DNA of 64,000 bases from Salegentibacter_A chungangensis. GTDB taxonomy: Bacteria > Bacteroidota > Bacteroidia > Flavobacteriales > Flavobacteriaceae. A program made the position numbers and the translations under genes. The notes beneath the pieces are model-generated. The model searched no databases. It was not told where the DNA came from and saw only the letters and a list, made by a program, of their open reading frames with translations. Positions 26,093-34,223 of the stretch are shown here, piece by piece; the stretch's first letter is position 1, and the number at the start of each line of letters is the position of its first letter. Where the stretch lies: the NCBI RefSeq assembly GCF_042678405.1, contig NZ_JBHTLI010000001.1, positions 2,108,001 to 2,172,000 of the forward strand, given 5' to 3'.

Positions 26093-27322
26093 TTAATGTT
26101 TAGACTTCGGATAGCATATATAATGCTTCACCACGGTTTTGGAAAGGGCTTTCAGGTTTAACTGATCTGAAACCTTGGCTACATCGCTAATCTTCCCGTT
26201 TTTATGCAGGATATTAATATTGTTGTTCTCACTCTTATAGGCAAGGTTGGCGATCTCACCCCGGAAAACGAAGTAAGAAGCTTCCTTATCTGAAATCCCG
26301 TATTTCTCCTGAAGCGCCGACTTTCGTTTCTCCATTTTTTGATCTGAAGGCCTTTTCTTTTTGATCTTGACCTTTAAGAGGTCTCTGTTTATGATCATAG
26401 AACACAAATTGCTCAGCACAAAATCCTCACAATTCTCCCACTCTTTCATCGCTGAAACGATATCGTAGTCATCAAGTTTGGAAAATATTTCGAGTGTATC
26501 CCTGTCAAATGACTCTTTGGTGATCTTATTGTGAAGAAAGTAACTTAGAGCCTCACTGGCTTTAACTTCCTTACCTTCATCTATCAGCTCTTTTGCGCGT
26601 TTGAGCACCCTTATCAAAAGCTGTTCGGCCACAAGACTGGTCTTGTGCAGATATACCTGCCAGTACATTAATCTGCGGGCAACAAGAAATTTTTCTACGG
26701 AATAGATCCCTTTTTCTTCTACTACCAGCTCATCATTCACAACATTCAACATGGTGATAAGCCGTTCACTGTTTATGTTACCTTCAACAGCCCCGGTATA
26801 GAAGGAATCCCGTTTAAGATAGTCCAGCCTGTCCATATCCATCTGGCTGGATATAAGCTGATTCAGGAATTTTCGTTCATAGGTACCCTTGAAGATCTCA
26901 ATGGCCAGAGTTAAACTTTGGTTAAAGTTTCGGTTCATTTCCTCCATAAAAAGCAGGGAAATACTCTCGTGATCCACCCCTTCTACAATACTGTGTTCCA
27001 TCGCGTGAGAGAAAGGTCCGTGACCAATATCGTGCATTAAAATCGCGAACTGAAGCGCCTCTTCTTCGGCAGGAGAGATCTCAACCCCTTTATGCCTAAG
27101 CACCTGCACGGCTTTCTGCATTAAATGAACGCATCCTATGGCGTGATGAAAACGGGTATGATGAGCTCCGGGATATACAAGATATGAAAGCCCCATCTGG
27201 GAAATTCGGCGCAATCTTTGAAAGTAAGGATGCTCAATGATATTGAAGATCCGTTGGCTCGGTATGGTAATAAATCCGTAAATTGGATCGTTTAGGATTT
27301 TAAGTTTCTTATTTGAAGTCAA
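26093..27322 (-). CDS. HD domain metal-dependent phosphohydrolase
   Basis: A 409-residue HD-domain protein related to dGTPase-like enzymes such as YdfH/SAMHD1-type hydrolases. The metal motif is H...HD...D: TRFHHAIGCVHL (about 56-67), LMHDIGHGPFSH (about 93-104) and SQMDMDRLDYLKRDS (about 159-173). It probably hydrolyses a nucleotide, though the substrate is not readable. No ATG is available near the conserved N-terminus; I use TTG at 27322, since a stop lies six codons upstream. It heads the lpxD-lpxC-lpxA-efp run and diverges from porX. Confidence 0.92.
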   Translation of the reverse strand: MTSNKKLKILNDPIYGFITIPSQRIFNIIEHPYFQRLRRISQMGLSYLVYPGAHHTRFHHAIGCVHLMQKAVQVLRHKGVEISPAEEEALQFAILMHDIGHGPFSHAMEHSIVEGVDHESISLLFMEEMNRNFNQSLTLAIEIFKGTYERKFLNQLISSQMDMDRLDYLKRDSFYTGAVEGNINSERLITMLNVVNDELVVEEKGIYSVEKFLVARRLMYWQVYLHKTSLVAEQLLIRVLKRAKELIDEGKEVKASEALSYFLHNKITKESFDRDTLEIFSKLDDYDIVSAMKEWENCEDFVLSNLCSMIINRDLLKVKIKKKRPSDQKMEKRKSALQEKYGISDKEASYFVFRGEIANLAYKSENNNINILHKNGKISDVAKVSDQLNLKALSKTVVKHYICYPKSKH

Positions 27323-27348
27323 GCTTATTATTTCTTATAAATTTATAA

Positions 27349-27356
27349 CAAAGATA
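27349..27356 (-). promoter_or_regulatory. -7 box of the HD/lpx operon
   Basis: Minus-strand TATCTTTG is an exact TAnnTTTG match 26 bases before the TTG start of the HD gene. It lies only five bases from the porX ATG on the other strand, so the two divergent transcription units share the same short region. Confidence 0.6.
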
Positions 27357-27361
27357 CATAT

Positions 27362-28912
27362 ATGAATAACATCAAAATACTATGGGTAGATGATGAAATA
27401 GATTTGCTTAAGCCCCACATCCTTTTCCTTGAATCTAAGAATTATGAAGTGACTACCGCCAAAAGCGGAACCGAGGCTCTGGAGCAAATTGAGGAAGATA
27501 ATTTTGACATCGTATTCCTTGATGAAAATATGCCCGGACTCACCGGCCTGGAGACCCTTTCAGAAATAAAGGAAAAAAGGGAGAACGTCCCGGTGGTAAT
27601 GATCACCAAGAGTGAGGAAGAATATATTATGGAGGAAGCTATTGGTTCTAAAATAGCCGACTACCTTATAAAACCGGTAAACCCGAACCAGATCCTCCTA
27701 AGCCTTAAAAAGAACCTGGATCATTCAAGACTGATTTCAGAAAAGACTACTTCCAACTATCAGCAGGAATTCCGAAAGATAGCAATGGAAATGTCGCAGG
27801 TAAACTCCTATGAAGAGTGGGCCGAGCTTTATCAGCGATTGATTTACTGGGAGCTTCAGCTGGAGACCATTGAGGACAGCGGGATGTTTGAGATTCTGGA
27901 ATCTCAGAAACTGGAAGCCAATACACAGTTCTGTAAATTCATAGATAAGAACTATCCGTCCTGGTTCGAGAAGAATGCCGATGCGCCGGTAATGTCCCAC
28001 ACCCTCTTTAAAGAAAAAGTGGTGCCGGAAATAAACAAAGATCAGCCAACACTTCTTGTAGTGATAGATAATTTACGTTATGACCAGTGGAAGGCTTTTG
28101 AACCGGTAATCGCTCCTTATTATAAAAAGGAAAAGGAGTCACCTTATTATAGTATTCTGCCAACCGCCACGCAGTATGCCCGTAATGCTATATTTTCAGG
28201 CCTTATGCCAAGCGATATGGAGAAGTTATTCCCGAAATACTGGAAAAATGATACCGACGAAGGTGGTAAGAACAATTATGAAGCAGATTTTTTAAGAGAG
28301 CAATTGAACAGGCTTGGCTTGAATATTAAATATGACTACCATAAAATAAGCAGCCTTAAAGCCGGAAAAAAGCTTGTTGAAAACTTCAAAACACAAAAAG
28401 ACAATGATCTCACGGTAGTGGTTTATAATTTTGTGGATATGCTCTCCCACTCGAAGACAGAAATGGAAGTGATTAAAGAACTTGCCTCCAACGATAAGTC
28501 TTACCGTTCTCTTACACACAGCTGGTTTAAGAACTCTCCTTTGCTGGAGATCATACAGCAGGCACAACAACTAGGGTTTAAACTCATTATCACCACCGAC
28601 CACGGAACTATTAATGTAAAGCATCCTTCTAAGGTAATAGGTGATAAGAATACAAGTCTTAATTTAAGATACAAGACCGGAAAAAGTCTTACTTATGAGG
28701 AAAAGGATGTACTTGCGGCTAAAGACCCAAAGTCAATACATTTACCAAGTATTAATATGAGCAGCTCATTCATATTTGCAAAGGGAGATTTGTTTTTTGC
28801 TTATCCTAACAACTACAACCATTATGTAAGCTATTACCGGAACACCTATCAGCACGGGGGAGTTTCCCTGGAGGAAATGATTATTCCTTTTAGTGTGCTG
28901 AATCCTAAATAG
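27362..28912 (+). CDS. porX: PorX: response regulator with PglZ phosphatase domain (type IX secretion regulator)
   Basis: A 516-residue two-domain protein. Residues 1-120 are a receiver with D10-D11, phospho-acceptor D54 and K104. A helical linker follows (about 125-205). Residues 225-516 are a PglZ/alkaline-phosphatase-like domain with metal/nucleophile positions D236 (VIDNLRYDQW) and T270 (PTATQYARN), TTDHGT (about residue 418) and the terminal QHGGVSLEEM. PorX is known to control type IX secretion together with sensor PorY and sigma factor SigP, and its PglZ domain cleaves oligonucleotides. PorY is not in the window. tsaE follows. Confidence 0.96.
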   Translation: MNNIKILWVDDEIDLLKPHILFLESKNYEVTTAKSGTEALEQIEEDNFDIVFLDENMPGLTGLETLSEIKEKRENVPVVMITKSEEEYIMEEAIGSKIADYLIKPVNPNQILLSLKKNLDHSRLISEKTTSNYQQEFRKIAMEMSQVNSYEEWAELYQRLIYWELQLETIEDSGMFEILESQKLEANTQFCKFIDKNYPSWFEKNADAPVMSHTLFKEKVVPEINKDQPTLLVVIDNLRYDQWKAFEPVIAPYYKKEKESPYYSILPTATQYARNAIFSGLMPSDMEKLFPKYWKNDTDEGGKNNYEADFLREQLNRLGLNIKYDYHKISSLKAGKKLVENFKTQKDNDLTVVVYNFVDMLSHSKTEMEVIKELASNDKSYRSLTHSWFKNSPLLEIIQQAQQLGFKLIITTDHGTINVKHPSKVIGDKNTSLNLRYKTGKSLTYEEKDVLAAKDPKSIHLPSINMSSSFIFAKGDLFFAYPNNYNHYVSYYRNTYQHGGVSLEEMIIPFSVLNPK

Positions 28913-28921
28913 CATATTATC

Positions 28922-28961
28922 AGAGGTTAAAATCCTGAGAATCGGGATTTTAACCTCTTTA
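28922..28961 (+). terminator. terminator of porX
   Basis: A perfect 14-bp stem (28922-28935 with 28945-28958, AGAGGTTAAAATCC / GGATTTTAACCTCT) and a 9-base loop are followed by a T-rich run, nine bases after the porX stop. Confidence 0.85.
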
Positions 28962-29051
28962 TTTCGCTTCGTTAAGCAGTTGTTTTTCAGACTACTAAAT
29001 GCTTTTAGTAAATTTTATTTATCTTTATACCGCCTAAAGTCTGAAATAAAT

Positions 29052-29456
29052 ATGTCTGTCACCTACACTTTATCGCAAATTGATATGGCCGTAAGGCACA
29101 TACTCGATCACTCTAAAAGCAAGACGCTTCTCTTTAATGGGGAAATGGGGGCAGGAAAAACCACACTAATTAAATCTTTGGTAAAGGAGTTAGGAGCAAA
29201 AGATATTGTTTCCAGTCCTACATTTTCATTGGTTAATGAATATGAAACTCCTGAAGGCCCGATCTATCATTTCGATTTTTATAGAATTGAAGATGAATCG
29301 GAGGCATTGGATATGGGAATTGAAGATTATCTGGCTCAGGATACCTGGATTTTTATTGAATGGCCCGAAAAGGTCCATAATTTGCTGGGTGAAAACACCC
29401 AAATTTTGGATATAGAGGTCATTGATGAAAAAACAAGAGTGTTAAATATTTGTTAA
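29052..29456 (+). CDS. tsaE: tRNA threonylcarbamoyladenosine biosynthesis ATPase
   Basis: A 134-residue P-loop ATPase needed with TsaB and TsaD for t6A37 formation in ANN-decoding tRNAs. Walker A is GEMGAGKTTLIK (about 35-46). SPTFSLVNEY and YHFDFYRIED (about 58-84), and WIFIEWPEKV (about 107-116) are typical of TsaE. I use ATG 29052 (MSVTYTL). A longer frame from 28980 adds 24 non-conserved residues overlapping the likely promoter. Confidence 0.95.
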   Translation: MSVTYTLSQIDMAVRHILDHSKSKTLLFNGEMGAGKTTLIKSLVKELGAKDIVSSPTFSLVNEYETPEGPIYHFDFYRIEDESEALDMGIEDYLAQDTWIFIEWPEKVHNLLGENTQILDIEVIDEKTRVLNIC

Positions 29457-29685
29457 AAAAATCTGATTTTATAAAATTATCATCAAAATTAAATTGTAAG
29501 AATAAAAGTACAAAAGAATTGAATCAAACAAGCCGTAAAAAAGATATAGGATAAGTGAACGGGAAAAAGCTTTCTTTTAACTTACTTATGTAAAGTTTTC
29601 CGACTTGAAAATAGCCCGATTTTTGCCGCGAAAAAAGGTGCAAAAGTACGGATAATGTATTTATTTATAGTGTTTTATATTTCTA

Positions 29686-29693
29686 TAGGTTTG
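29686..29693 (+). promoter_or_regulatory. -7 box of the small exported peptide gene
   Basis: TAGGTTTG fits TAnnTTTG and lies 43 bases before the ATG at 29737. The 280-base stretch 29457-29736 otherwise holds AT-rich sequence in which I see no other gene. Confidence 0.5.
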
Positions 29694-29736
29694 CTTCAGT
29701 AAACAAAACGAAACAACAACCTAAAACTATATCACT

Positions 29737-29883
29737 ATGAAACTTAAAGCAGTATTATTCGCAGCAGCAATTTTTGGAGCAAGCTTTTTTGTAACTTCAA
29801 CTTCAGATAACGATACCAATAATGATCCAATCAAGAAACAAGCTGTTGAAAAATCAAAGATCAGGATTCCTGCTGCTGGGTAG
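29737..29883 (+). CDS. small exported or membrane-associated peptide
   Basis: A 48-residue frame with a signal-peptide-like start (MKLKAVLFAAAIFGASFFVT, a hydrophobic core after two lysines), an Asp/Asn-rich middle and a charged end KSKIRIPAAG. It lies behind a good -7 box, which is the main reason to believe it. It overlaps the next membrane protein frame by 62 bases in a different frame. I do not recognise a family with certainty. Similar short MKLKA-type peptides occur in Flavobacteriaceae, but the function is unknown. Confidence 0.65.
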   Translation: MKLKAVLFAAAIFGASFFVTSTSDNDTNNDPIKKQAVEKSKIRIPAAG

Positions 29884-30415
29884 TTTAATAGCACTATCTA
29901 TAGCATTTTCACCTTATATATTTTATTTATATGAAATTTTCCCAAACAACCGTGTTTGGGAAAATTCGTTTTTTACCTATGAGAGTAACTACTACAAAGA
30001 TGTGATGACAGCCGCCTGGACCTACCTGGGTAAGATCACTCCTCTTTTTCTTCTATTTATCTGGTTCTTCACTTGTAAACATTGGTGGTACCACGTTATT
30101 CTTGTACCTATTACCATGTATGCTTTTCAGCTTGTTATAGCTTTTTATGAAGATGTATATATTGAATCCAATGTATTAGATACCGACCAGTTAATTTACC
30201 TAGCGCCTTTTTTTATAATTATCCTTTCAATTGTATACCTGATCAGAATAAAAATTTTCGACCGTATTTATGGCATTGATCTCAGTGAACTCGAAGAGAC
30301 CGAGGTGTCGGTCTTCTCACCAATATCTGACAAAGATATGAGTGAAGTAAAAGGCTTCCAGGATCAGGAACCTGAACTTAGTATGGCAGATGAGGACTAT
30401 TACCGCAAACTTTAG
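29822..30415 (+). CDS. hypothetical four-helix membrane protein
   Basis: A 197-residue protein with positive N-terminal residues and four predicted helices (about 17-37, 62-84, 88-110 and 125-145), followed by an acidic cytoplasmic tail (about 150-197, SELEETEVSVF). I do not recognise the family. The ATG at 29822 lies inside the preceding small peptide gene. No in-frame ATG follows before the second helix, so this start is needed to keep the first helix. It precedes the alanine dehydrogenase gene by 60 bases. Confidence 0.72.
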   Translation: MIQSRNKLLKNQRSGFLLLGSLIALSIAFSPYIFYLYEIFPNNRVWENSFFTYESNYYKDVMTAAWTYLGKITPLFLLFIWFFTCKHWWYHVILVPITMYAFQLVIAFYEDVYIESNVLDTDQLIYLAPFFIIILSIVYLIRIKIFDRIYGIDLSELEETEVSVFSPISDKDMSEVKGFQDQEPELSMADEDYYRKL

Positions 30416-30475
30416 GCTTTGTTTAATATTCCTAAAAATAGTTGTACTTTAATTCTTTAAAAGTATATCGCAACT

Positions 30476-31675
30476 ATGGGAAAACAGGTTTCGCCTTTCA
30501 CCAAAGAACAATTAATTCCGCAGGAAGAAACTCTTGAGATCTATAAAAACAAGGGGCAGCTTTTTATAGGCATTCCTAAGGAAACCTCTTACCAGGAAAA
30601 GCGAATTTGCCTTAGCCCGGATGCTGTAGCTGCCATTACAGCCCACGGCCACAGGGTTTTAATAGAATCAGGGGCCGGTAATTATGCTAGATTCAGCGAT
30701 AAAGATTATTCCAATGCCGGTGCAGAGATCACGAAAGACACTCAAAAGGTCTTCTCCTGCCCTATTATTCTAAAAGTAGAGCCCCCTTCCCTGGAAGAGC
30801 TGGAAATGATCAACCCACAGACTATTCTTATTTCGGCCCTTCAGCTAAAGACCCAGTGCAAGGAATATTTTCAAAAACTCGCCGTAAAAAGAGTTACAGC
30901 CCTGGCTTTTGAATATATTACCGATGATGACGGAAGTTACCCCATTGTAAGGGCATTAAGTGAAATTGCAGGAACCGCTTCGGTTTTGATCGCTTCAGAA
31001 ATTATGAGTAATCACGCTGAAGGAAACGGTCTTATGTTTGGTAACATAAGCGGGGTCCCTCCTATTGAAGTGGTAATCCTTGGAGCCGGTACCGTTGGAG
31101 AGTTCGCCACCAGATCGGCAATAGGCCTGGGAGCTAATGTAAAGGTATTCGACAGTTCCTTAACAAGGCTCAGAAATATACAGGCCAGTGTAGGGAAAAC
31201 CTTCTACACCTCTACCATTCAACCTAAGAATTTAAGCAAGGCCATTAAGCGTTGTGATGTTTTAATTGGCGCAGTAAGGGGTAAGAACCGCTCTCCGGTA
31301 TTGATTACCGAAGATATGGTCGCTACTATGAAACGAGGGGCTGTGGTTATAGATGTAAGTATAGATATGGGCGGCTGCGTGGAGACCAGTGAGATCACCA
31401 CACATGATAAGCCTATTTTCACCAAACACGATATTATTCATTATTGCGTACCTAATATTCCATCCAGGTATGCACGAACTTCCTCTCTTTCAATAAGTAA
31501 TATTTTCACACCTTATTTGCTTCATATTGGCGAAGAAGGCGGACTTGAAAATACCCTGAGATTTGACAAAGGTTTACGAAATGGTTTGTACTTTTACCAC
31601 GGAATTTTGACCAATAAATCTATCGCAGACTGGTTTGATCTTTCTTACCGAGACATCAATCTGCTTATTTTTTAA
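30476..31675 (+). CDS. ald: alanine dehydrogenase
   Basis: A 399-residue NAD-dependent enzyme interconverting alanine and pyruvate plus ammonia. N-terminal motif IGIPKETSYQEKRICLSPD carries the substrate arginine and the region near residue 80 (ILKVEPPS) the lysine. The Rossmann motif is ILGAGTVGEFATRSAIGLGANVKVFD (about 200-225). It has an extra 30-residue N-terminal extension compared with common Ald proteins, as seen in Bacteroidota members annotated this way. DUF4258 follows after five bases, probably on one transcript. Confidence 0.9.
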   Translation: MGKQVSPFTKEQLIPQEETLEIYKNKGQLFIGIPKETSYQEKRICLSPDAVAAITAHGHRVLIESGAGNYARFSDKDYSNAGAEITKDTQKVFSCPIILKVEPPSLEELEMINPQTILISALQLKTQCKEYFQKLAVKRVTALAFEYITDDDGSYPIVRALSEIAGTASVLIASEIMSNHAEGNGLMFGNISGVPPIEVVILGAGTVGEFATRSAIGLGANVKVFDSSLTRLRNIQASVGKTFYTSTIQPKNLSKAIKRCDVLIGAVRGKNRSPVLITEDMVATMKRGAVVIDVSIDMGGCVETSEITTHDKPIFTKHDIIHYCVPNIPSRYARTSSLSISNIFTPYLLHIGEEGGLENTLRFDKGLRNGLYFYHGILTNKSIADWFDLSYRDINLLIF

Positions 31676-31680
31676 AGTAT

Positions 31681-32055
31681 ATGAAGTTAATTCACCGTAT
31701 CGGATATTACTCCCTCGGGTTATTTTTCGGTATTATTATTCTCATCTTTTTTCTTTCAGGGAAGAAAACCTCTTGTGACTATTTACCAAACGACAGGGTC
31801 CTTAAGAATATAAGGATCAAGGAAAGAAAATGGACCGATGAATCCCTTAGTTTTTTCAGCAAGAACGCAATCGATACTTCCGCAGTTTCCTATATTCTTG
31901 AAGAAGGAGACGTAGATTTCGATAAGAGCAAAACTCAAAAAGAGCCTTGCGGGATCTTTGTGGTATCCGGAAAGGCAGAAGAAAAGTTACTGGAATTACA
32001 AATTGAAAATTGCGATTCCATAGCAACACTCCTGAAAGCAGGTTTTAAAGAATAA
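31681..32055 (+). CDS. DUF4258 family membrane-anchored protein
   Basis: A 124-residue protein with one N-terminal helix (about 9-26) and a small extracytoplasmic domain with two cysteines flanking it (C32 and C91, the latter in EPCGIFVV). The C-terminal domain matches DUF4258, a small fold of unknown role. It follows ald by five bases and ends before a strong terminator, so it is the last gene of that transcript. Confidence 0.85.
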   Translation: MKLIHRIGYYSLGLFFGIIILIFFLSGKKTSCDYLPNDRVLKNIRIKERKWTDESLSFFSKNAIDTSAVSYILEEGDVDFDKSKTQKEPCGIFVVSGKAEEKLLELQIENCDSIATLLKAGFKE

Positions 32056-32077
32056 ATGAACACGGCTCATACATAAT

Positions 32078-32111
32078 AAAAAAGGAGGCTTTTTAAAAAG
32101 CCTCCTTTTTT
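32078..32111. terminator. bidirectional terminator
   Basis: AAAAAAGGAGGCTTTTT (32078-32094) and its exact complement (32095-32111) lie between the DUF4258 stop (+) and the bcp stop (-), with A and T runs that serve both strands. Confidence 0.9.
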
Positions 32112-32132
32112 ATTTAAATACTACTATGGTAT

Positions 32133-32582
32133 TTATAGAATCTGGGCCGTGTGTTCTTTAGTTTTCACCTTTTTGATCACATCTTCAATCTTCCCTTCTT
32201 CATCTATAACAAAGGTGGTTCGATGAATACCTTCATACTCTTTACCCATAAACTTTTTAGGTCCCCAAACGCCATAGGCATTAATCACCTCTTTCTCTTC
32301 ATCGGCTAAAAGCGGGAAGGGCAGTTCATATTTATTCTTGAAATTCTGCTGGCGCTTCTTTGAGTCGGCGCTTACACCAAGAATAGCGTATCCTTTTTCC
32401 TGAAACATTTTCCAGTTATCCCTCAGGTTACAGGCTTCAGCCGTACATCCGGGCGTACTGGCCTTTGGGTAGAAAAAAAGTACGAGCTTCTTTCCTTTAA
32501 AATCTTCTAACTTAACCGTATTTCCGTCCTGATCTTCTACAGAAAAATCCGGGGCCTTATCGCCCGCTTCTAATGTCGTCAT
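32133..32582 (-). CDS. bcp: thioredoxin-dependent thiol peroxidase (peroxiredoxin Q / BCP)
   Basis: A 149-residue peroxiredoxin reducing peroxides with thioredoxin. The peroxidatic and resolving cysteines are in FYPKASTPGCTAEACNLRD (C-x4-C, about residues 46 and 51). The N-terminal EAGDKAPDFSVEDQDG is typical. I choose ATG 32582; an ATG at 32600 adds six residues. It is transcribed divergently from nth, with starts 31 bases apart. Confidence 0.95.
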   Translation of the reverse strand: MTTLEAGDKAPDFSVEDQDGNTVKLEDFKGKKLVLFFYPKASTPGCTAEACNLRDNWKMFQEKGYAILGVSADSKKRQQNFKNKYELPFPLLADEEKEVINAYGVWGPKKFMGKEYEGIHRTTFVIDEEGKIEDVIKKVKTKEHTAQIL

Positions 32583-32613
32583 AATTCTTACTTTTGCCAT
32601 AAATTTACACAAT

Positions 32614-33270
32614 ATGAAGAAACAGGAAAAGGTTCAGTTCGTTATTGATACGTTAAATGAGATATATCCCGAAATTCCAATTCCGCTGGACCATAAAGAT
32701 CCTTACACTTTATTGATTGCGGTACTGCTCTCTGCACAGAGTACAGACGTAAAGGTAAACCAGATCACTCCCATTCTATTTGAAATTGCCGACACTCCGG
32801 AAAAAATGGTCAAACTAAGTATTGAAGAGATAAGGGAGATTATTAAACCTGTTGGGCTTTCACCAATGAAATCCAAGGGTATACACGGTTTGTCTGAAAT
32901 CTTGCTTGAGAAATACAATGGTGAAGTCCCTGCCGATATAGATGCTCTTGAAGAACTACCCGCTGTAGGCCATAAAACTGCAAGCGTGGTAATGGCCCAG
33001 GCCTTTAATGTTCCTGCTTTTCCTGTAGATACTCATATCCACCGTTTAATGTACCGCTGGAATTTAAGTAACGGGAAGAACGTTACTCAGACCGAAAAAG
33101 ACGCTAAGAGACTTTTCCCAGAAGATCTTTGGAACAAACTTCATCTTCAGATCATCTGGTATGGCAGACAATATTCTCCTGCCAGGGGCTGGAATCTCGA
33201 AAAAGACATTATCACAAATACGATTGGCAGAAAGAGTGTTATCAAAGAATACTATAAAAACAAGAAATAA
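32614..33270 (+). CDS. nth: endonuclease III-like DNA glycosylase without Fe-S cluster cysteines
   Basis: A 218-residue HhH-GPD glycosylase of the endonuclease III family, expected to remove oxidised pyrimidines. The helix-hairpin-helix and catalytic lysine are ELPAVGHKTASVV (about 109-121) and the catalytic aspartate is in PAFPVDTHIHRL (about 133). The C-terminal 4Fe-4S loop of classical Nth (four cysteines) is missing: after HLQIIWYGRQYSPARGW there is no cysteine. Length is otherwise normal. This is a clusterless variant. Confidence 0.93.
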   Translation: MKKQEKVQFVIDTLNEIYPEIPIPLDHKDPYTLLIAVLLSAQSTDVKVNQITPILFEIADTPEKMVKLSIEEIREIIKPVGLSPMKSKGIHGLSEILLEKYNGEVPADIDALEELPAVGHKTASVVMAQAFNVPAFPVDTHIHRLMYRWNLSNGKNVTQTEKDAKRLFPEDLWNKLHLQIIWYGRQYSPARGWNLEKDIITNTIGRKSVIKEYYKNKK

Positions 33271-33306
33271 AAAAAGACCTGCAGGCTAATAAAAACAGGT
33301 CTTTTT
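33271..33306. terminator. bidirectional terminator
   Basis: AAAAAGACCTG (33271-33281) and CAGGTCTTTTT (33296-33306) form an 11-bp stem between the nth stop (+) and the 50-residue gene (-). Confidence 0.8.
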
Positions 33307-33315
33307 CGGTCAATT

Positions 33316-33468
33316 CTAGTTTAGAAGCATTTCGATCTTCAAACTTTTACAGTCAATAACACTCAAAGCTTTAGAATAATCTAAAAGAAACTGCACTGTT
33401 TCTTTACTTGGCTTCAATTCATTCAAATTTTCTTCTTTCGAAGGTTTTTTAACGTAAAGTTTCCCCAT
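33316..33468 (-). CDS. small 50-residue protein downstream of the ECF sigma factor
   Basis: A 50-residue frame starting MGKLYVKKPSKEE and ending KIEMLLN, with a short helical core (ETVQFLLDYSKALSV, about 23-37). It has no membrane segment or signal peptide. It lies 60 bases after the ECF sigma gene on the same strand, close enough for one transcript. A perfect inverted repeat stands eight bases before its ATG. I recall similar short proteins next to sigma genes in flavobacteria, but cannot name a function. Confidence 0.7.
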   Translation of the reverse strand: MGKLYVKKPSKEENLNELKPSKETVQFLLDYSKALSVIDCKSLKIEMLLN

Positions 33469-33476
33469 TATTTAAT

Positions 33477-33510
33477 TTTTTGCGTTTGGTTTGGAAGTAT
33501 AACGCAAAAA
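33477..33510 (-). repeat. perfect 10-bp inverted repeat before the 50-residue gene
   Basis: TTTTTGCGTT (33477-33486) and AACGCAAAAA (33501-33510) are exact complements with a 14-base spacer, between the sigma gene stop and the small gene start. There is no T-run on the coding strand after it, so it does not look like a simple terminator. An operator or an mRNA-stability hairpin between the two genes fits better. Confidence 0.7.
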
Positions 33511-33528
33511 TTTGGAGGATATTGTAAA

Positions 33529-34116
33529 CTAGTTGGTTAAAACCAAATTATGCTTTTCTATGATCTTTCTAAGGTTGATAAGTGCATATCTCATACGCCC
33601 TAAAGCGGTATTAATACTCACTCCTGTACGCTCTGAAATTTCTTTAAAACTCATATCCTTATAGATACGCATCACCAATACTTCCAGTTGATCCTCAGGC
33701 AATTCCTTGATCAATTCTTTTACATCGTTCTCTATCTGATCTTTAATGATCTGCTTTTCGGCGTTAAGGTCTGAATCGCTAAGCACCGAAAAAATATTGA
33801 AGTCACCGTTATTCTCGAATTTCGGCATCCGTTTGTTTTTCCTGAAGTGGTCTATCACCAGGTTATGCGCAATACGCATCACCCAAGGAAGAAATTTACC
33901 CTCTTCATTATATTTGCCTCGCTTAAGGTTTCTTATCACTTTAATAAAGGTGTCCTGGAAAACATCTTCGGCTACGTCCTTATCAAAGACTTTGGAATAA
34001 ATAAAACTGTAAATGCGGTGTTGGTGGCGATTGATTAATTGGGAAAGCGCCTGCTCATCGCCGTGGATATATTCCCGTACGAGAATAGCATCGTCATTAA
34101 CTTTAACGTTCTTCAT
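33529..34116 (-). CDS. ECF-type RNA polymerase sigma factor
   Basis: A 195-residue sigma-70 family factor of the ECF class. Region 2 is clear at about 25-95 (HQHRIYSFIYSKVFDKDVAEDVFQDTF, then GKFLPWVMRIAHNLVIDHFRK) and region 4 at about 130-185 (LPEDQLEVLVMRIYKDMSFKEISERTGVSINTALGRMRYAL). ECF factors redirect transcription to stress or envelope regulons. No anti-sigma membrane protein lies next to it, so control may act at the promoter, leader RNA or the small downstream protein. The leader carries a hairpin touching the start codon. Confidence 0.95.
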   Translation of the reverse strand: MKNVKVNDDAILVREYIHGDEQALSQLINRHQHRIYSFIYSKVFDKDVAEDVFQDTFIKVIRNLKRGKYNEEGKFLPWVMRIAHNLVIDHFRKNKRMPKFENNGDFNIFSVLSDSDLNAEKQIIKDQIENDVKELIKELPEDQLEVLVMRIYKDMSFKEISERTGVSINTALGRMRYALINLRKIIEKHNLVLTN

Positions 34117-34120
34117 ATCA

Positions 34121-34181
34121 GTTACTTTTGTTCAGGATGATAGGGCAACCTGAGGGTTAGGTTTTTTAGTTTAAAAGTAAC
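34121..34181 (-). promoter_or_regulatory. hairpin in the leader of the ECF sigma mRNA
   Basis: GTTACTTTT (34121-34129) and AAAAGTAAC (34173-34181) are exact complements, enclosing a second pair TCAGG / CCTGA (34132-34136 and 34149-34153). On the mRNA the 3' arm ends four bases before the ATG at 34116, so folding would hide the ribosome entry region. Confidence 0.6.
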
Positions 34182-34223
34182 TGTATGCTATAGGCAAGTG
34201 AATTTAGTGGTCGTTATTGGCTT

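Noticed and set aside
29457..29680. Possible small RNA in the gap after tsaE
   Set aside because: Only weak, interrupted inverted repeats are visible and no terminator; nothing supports an RNA gene.
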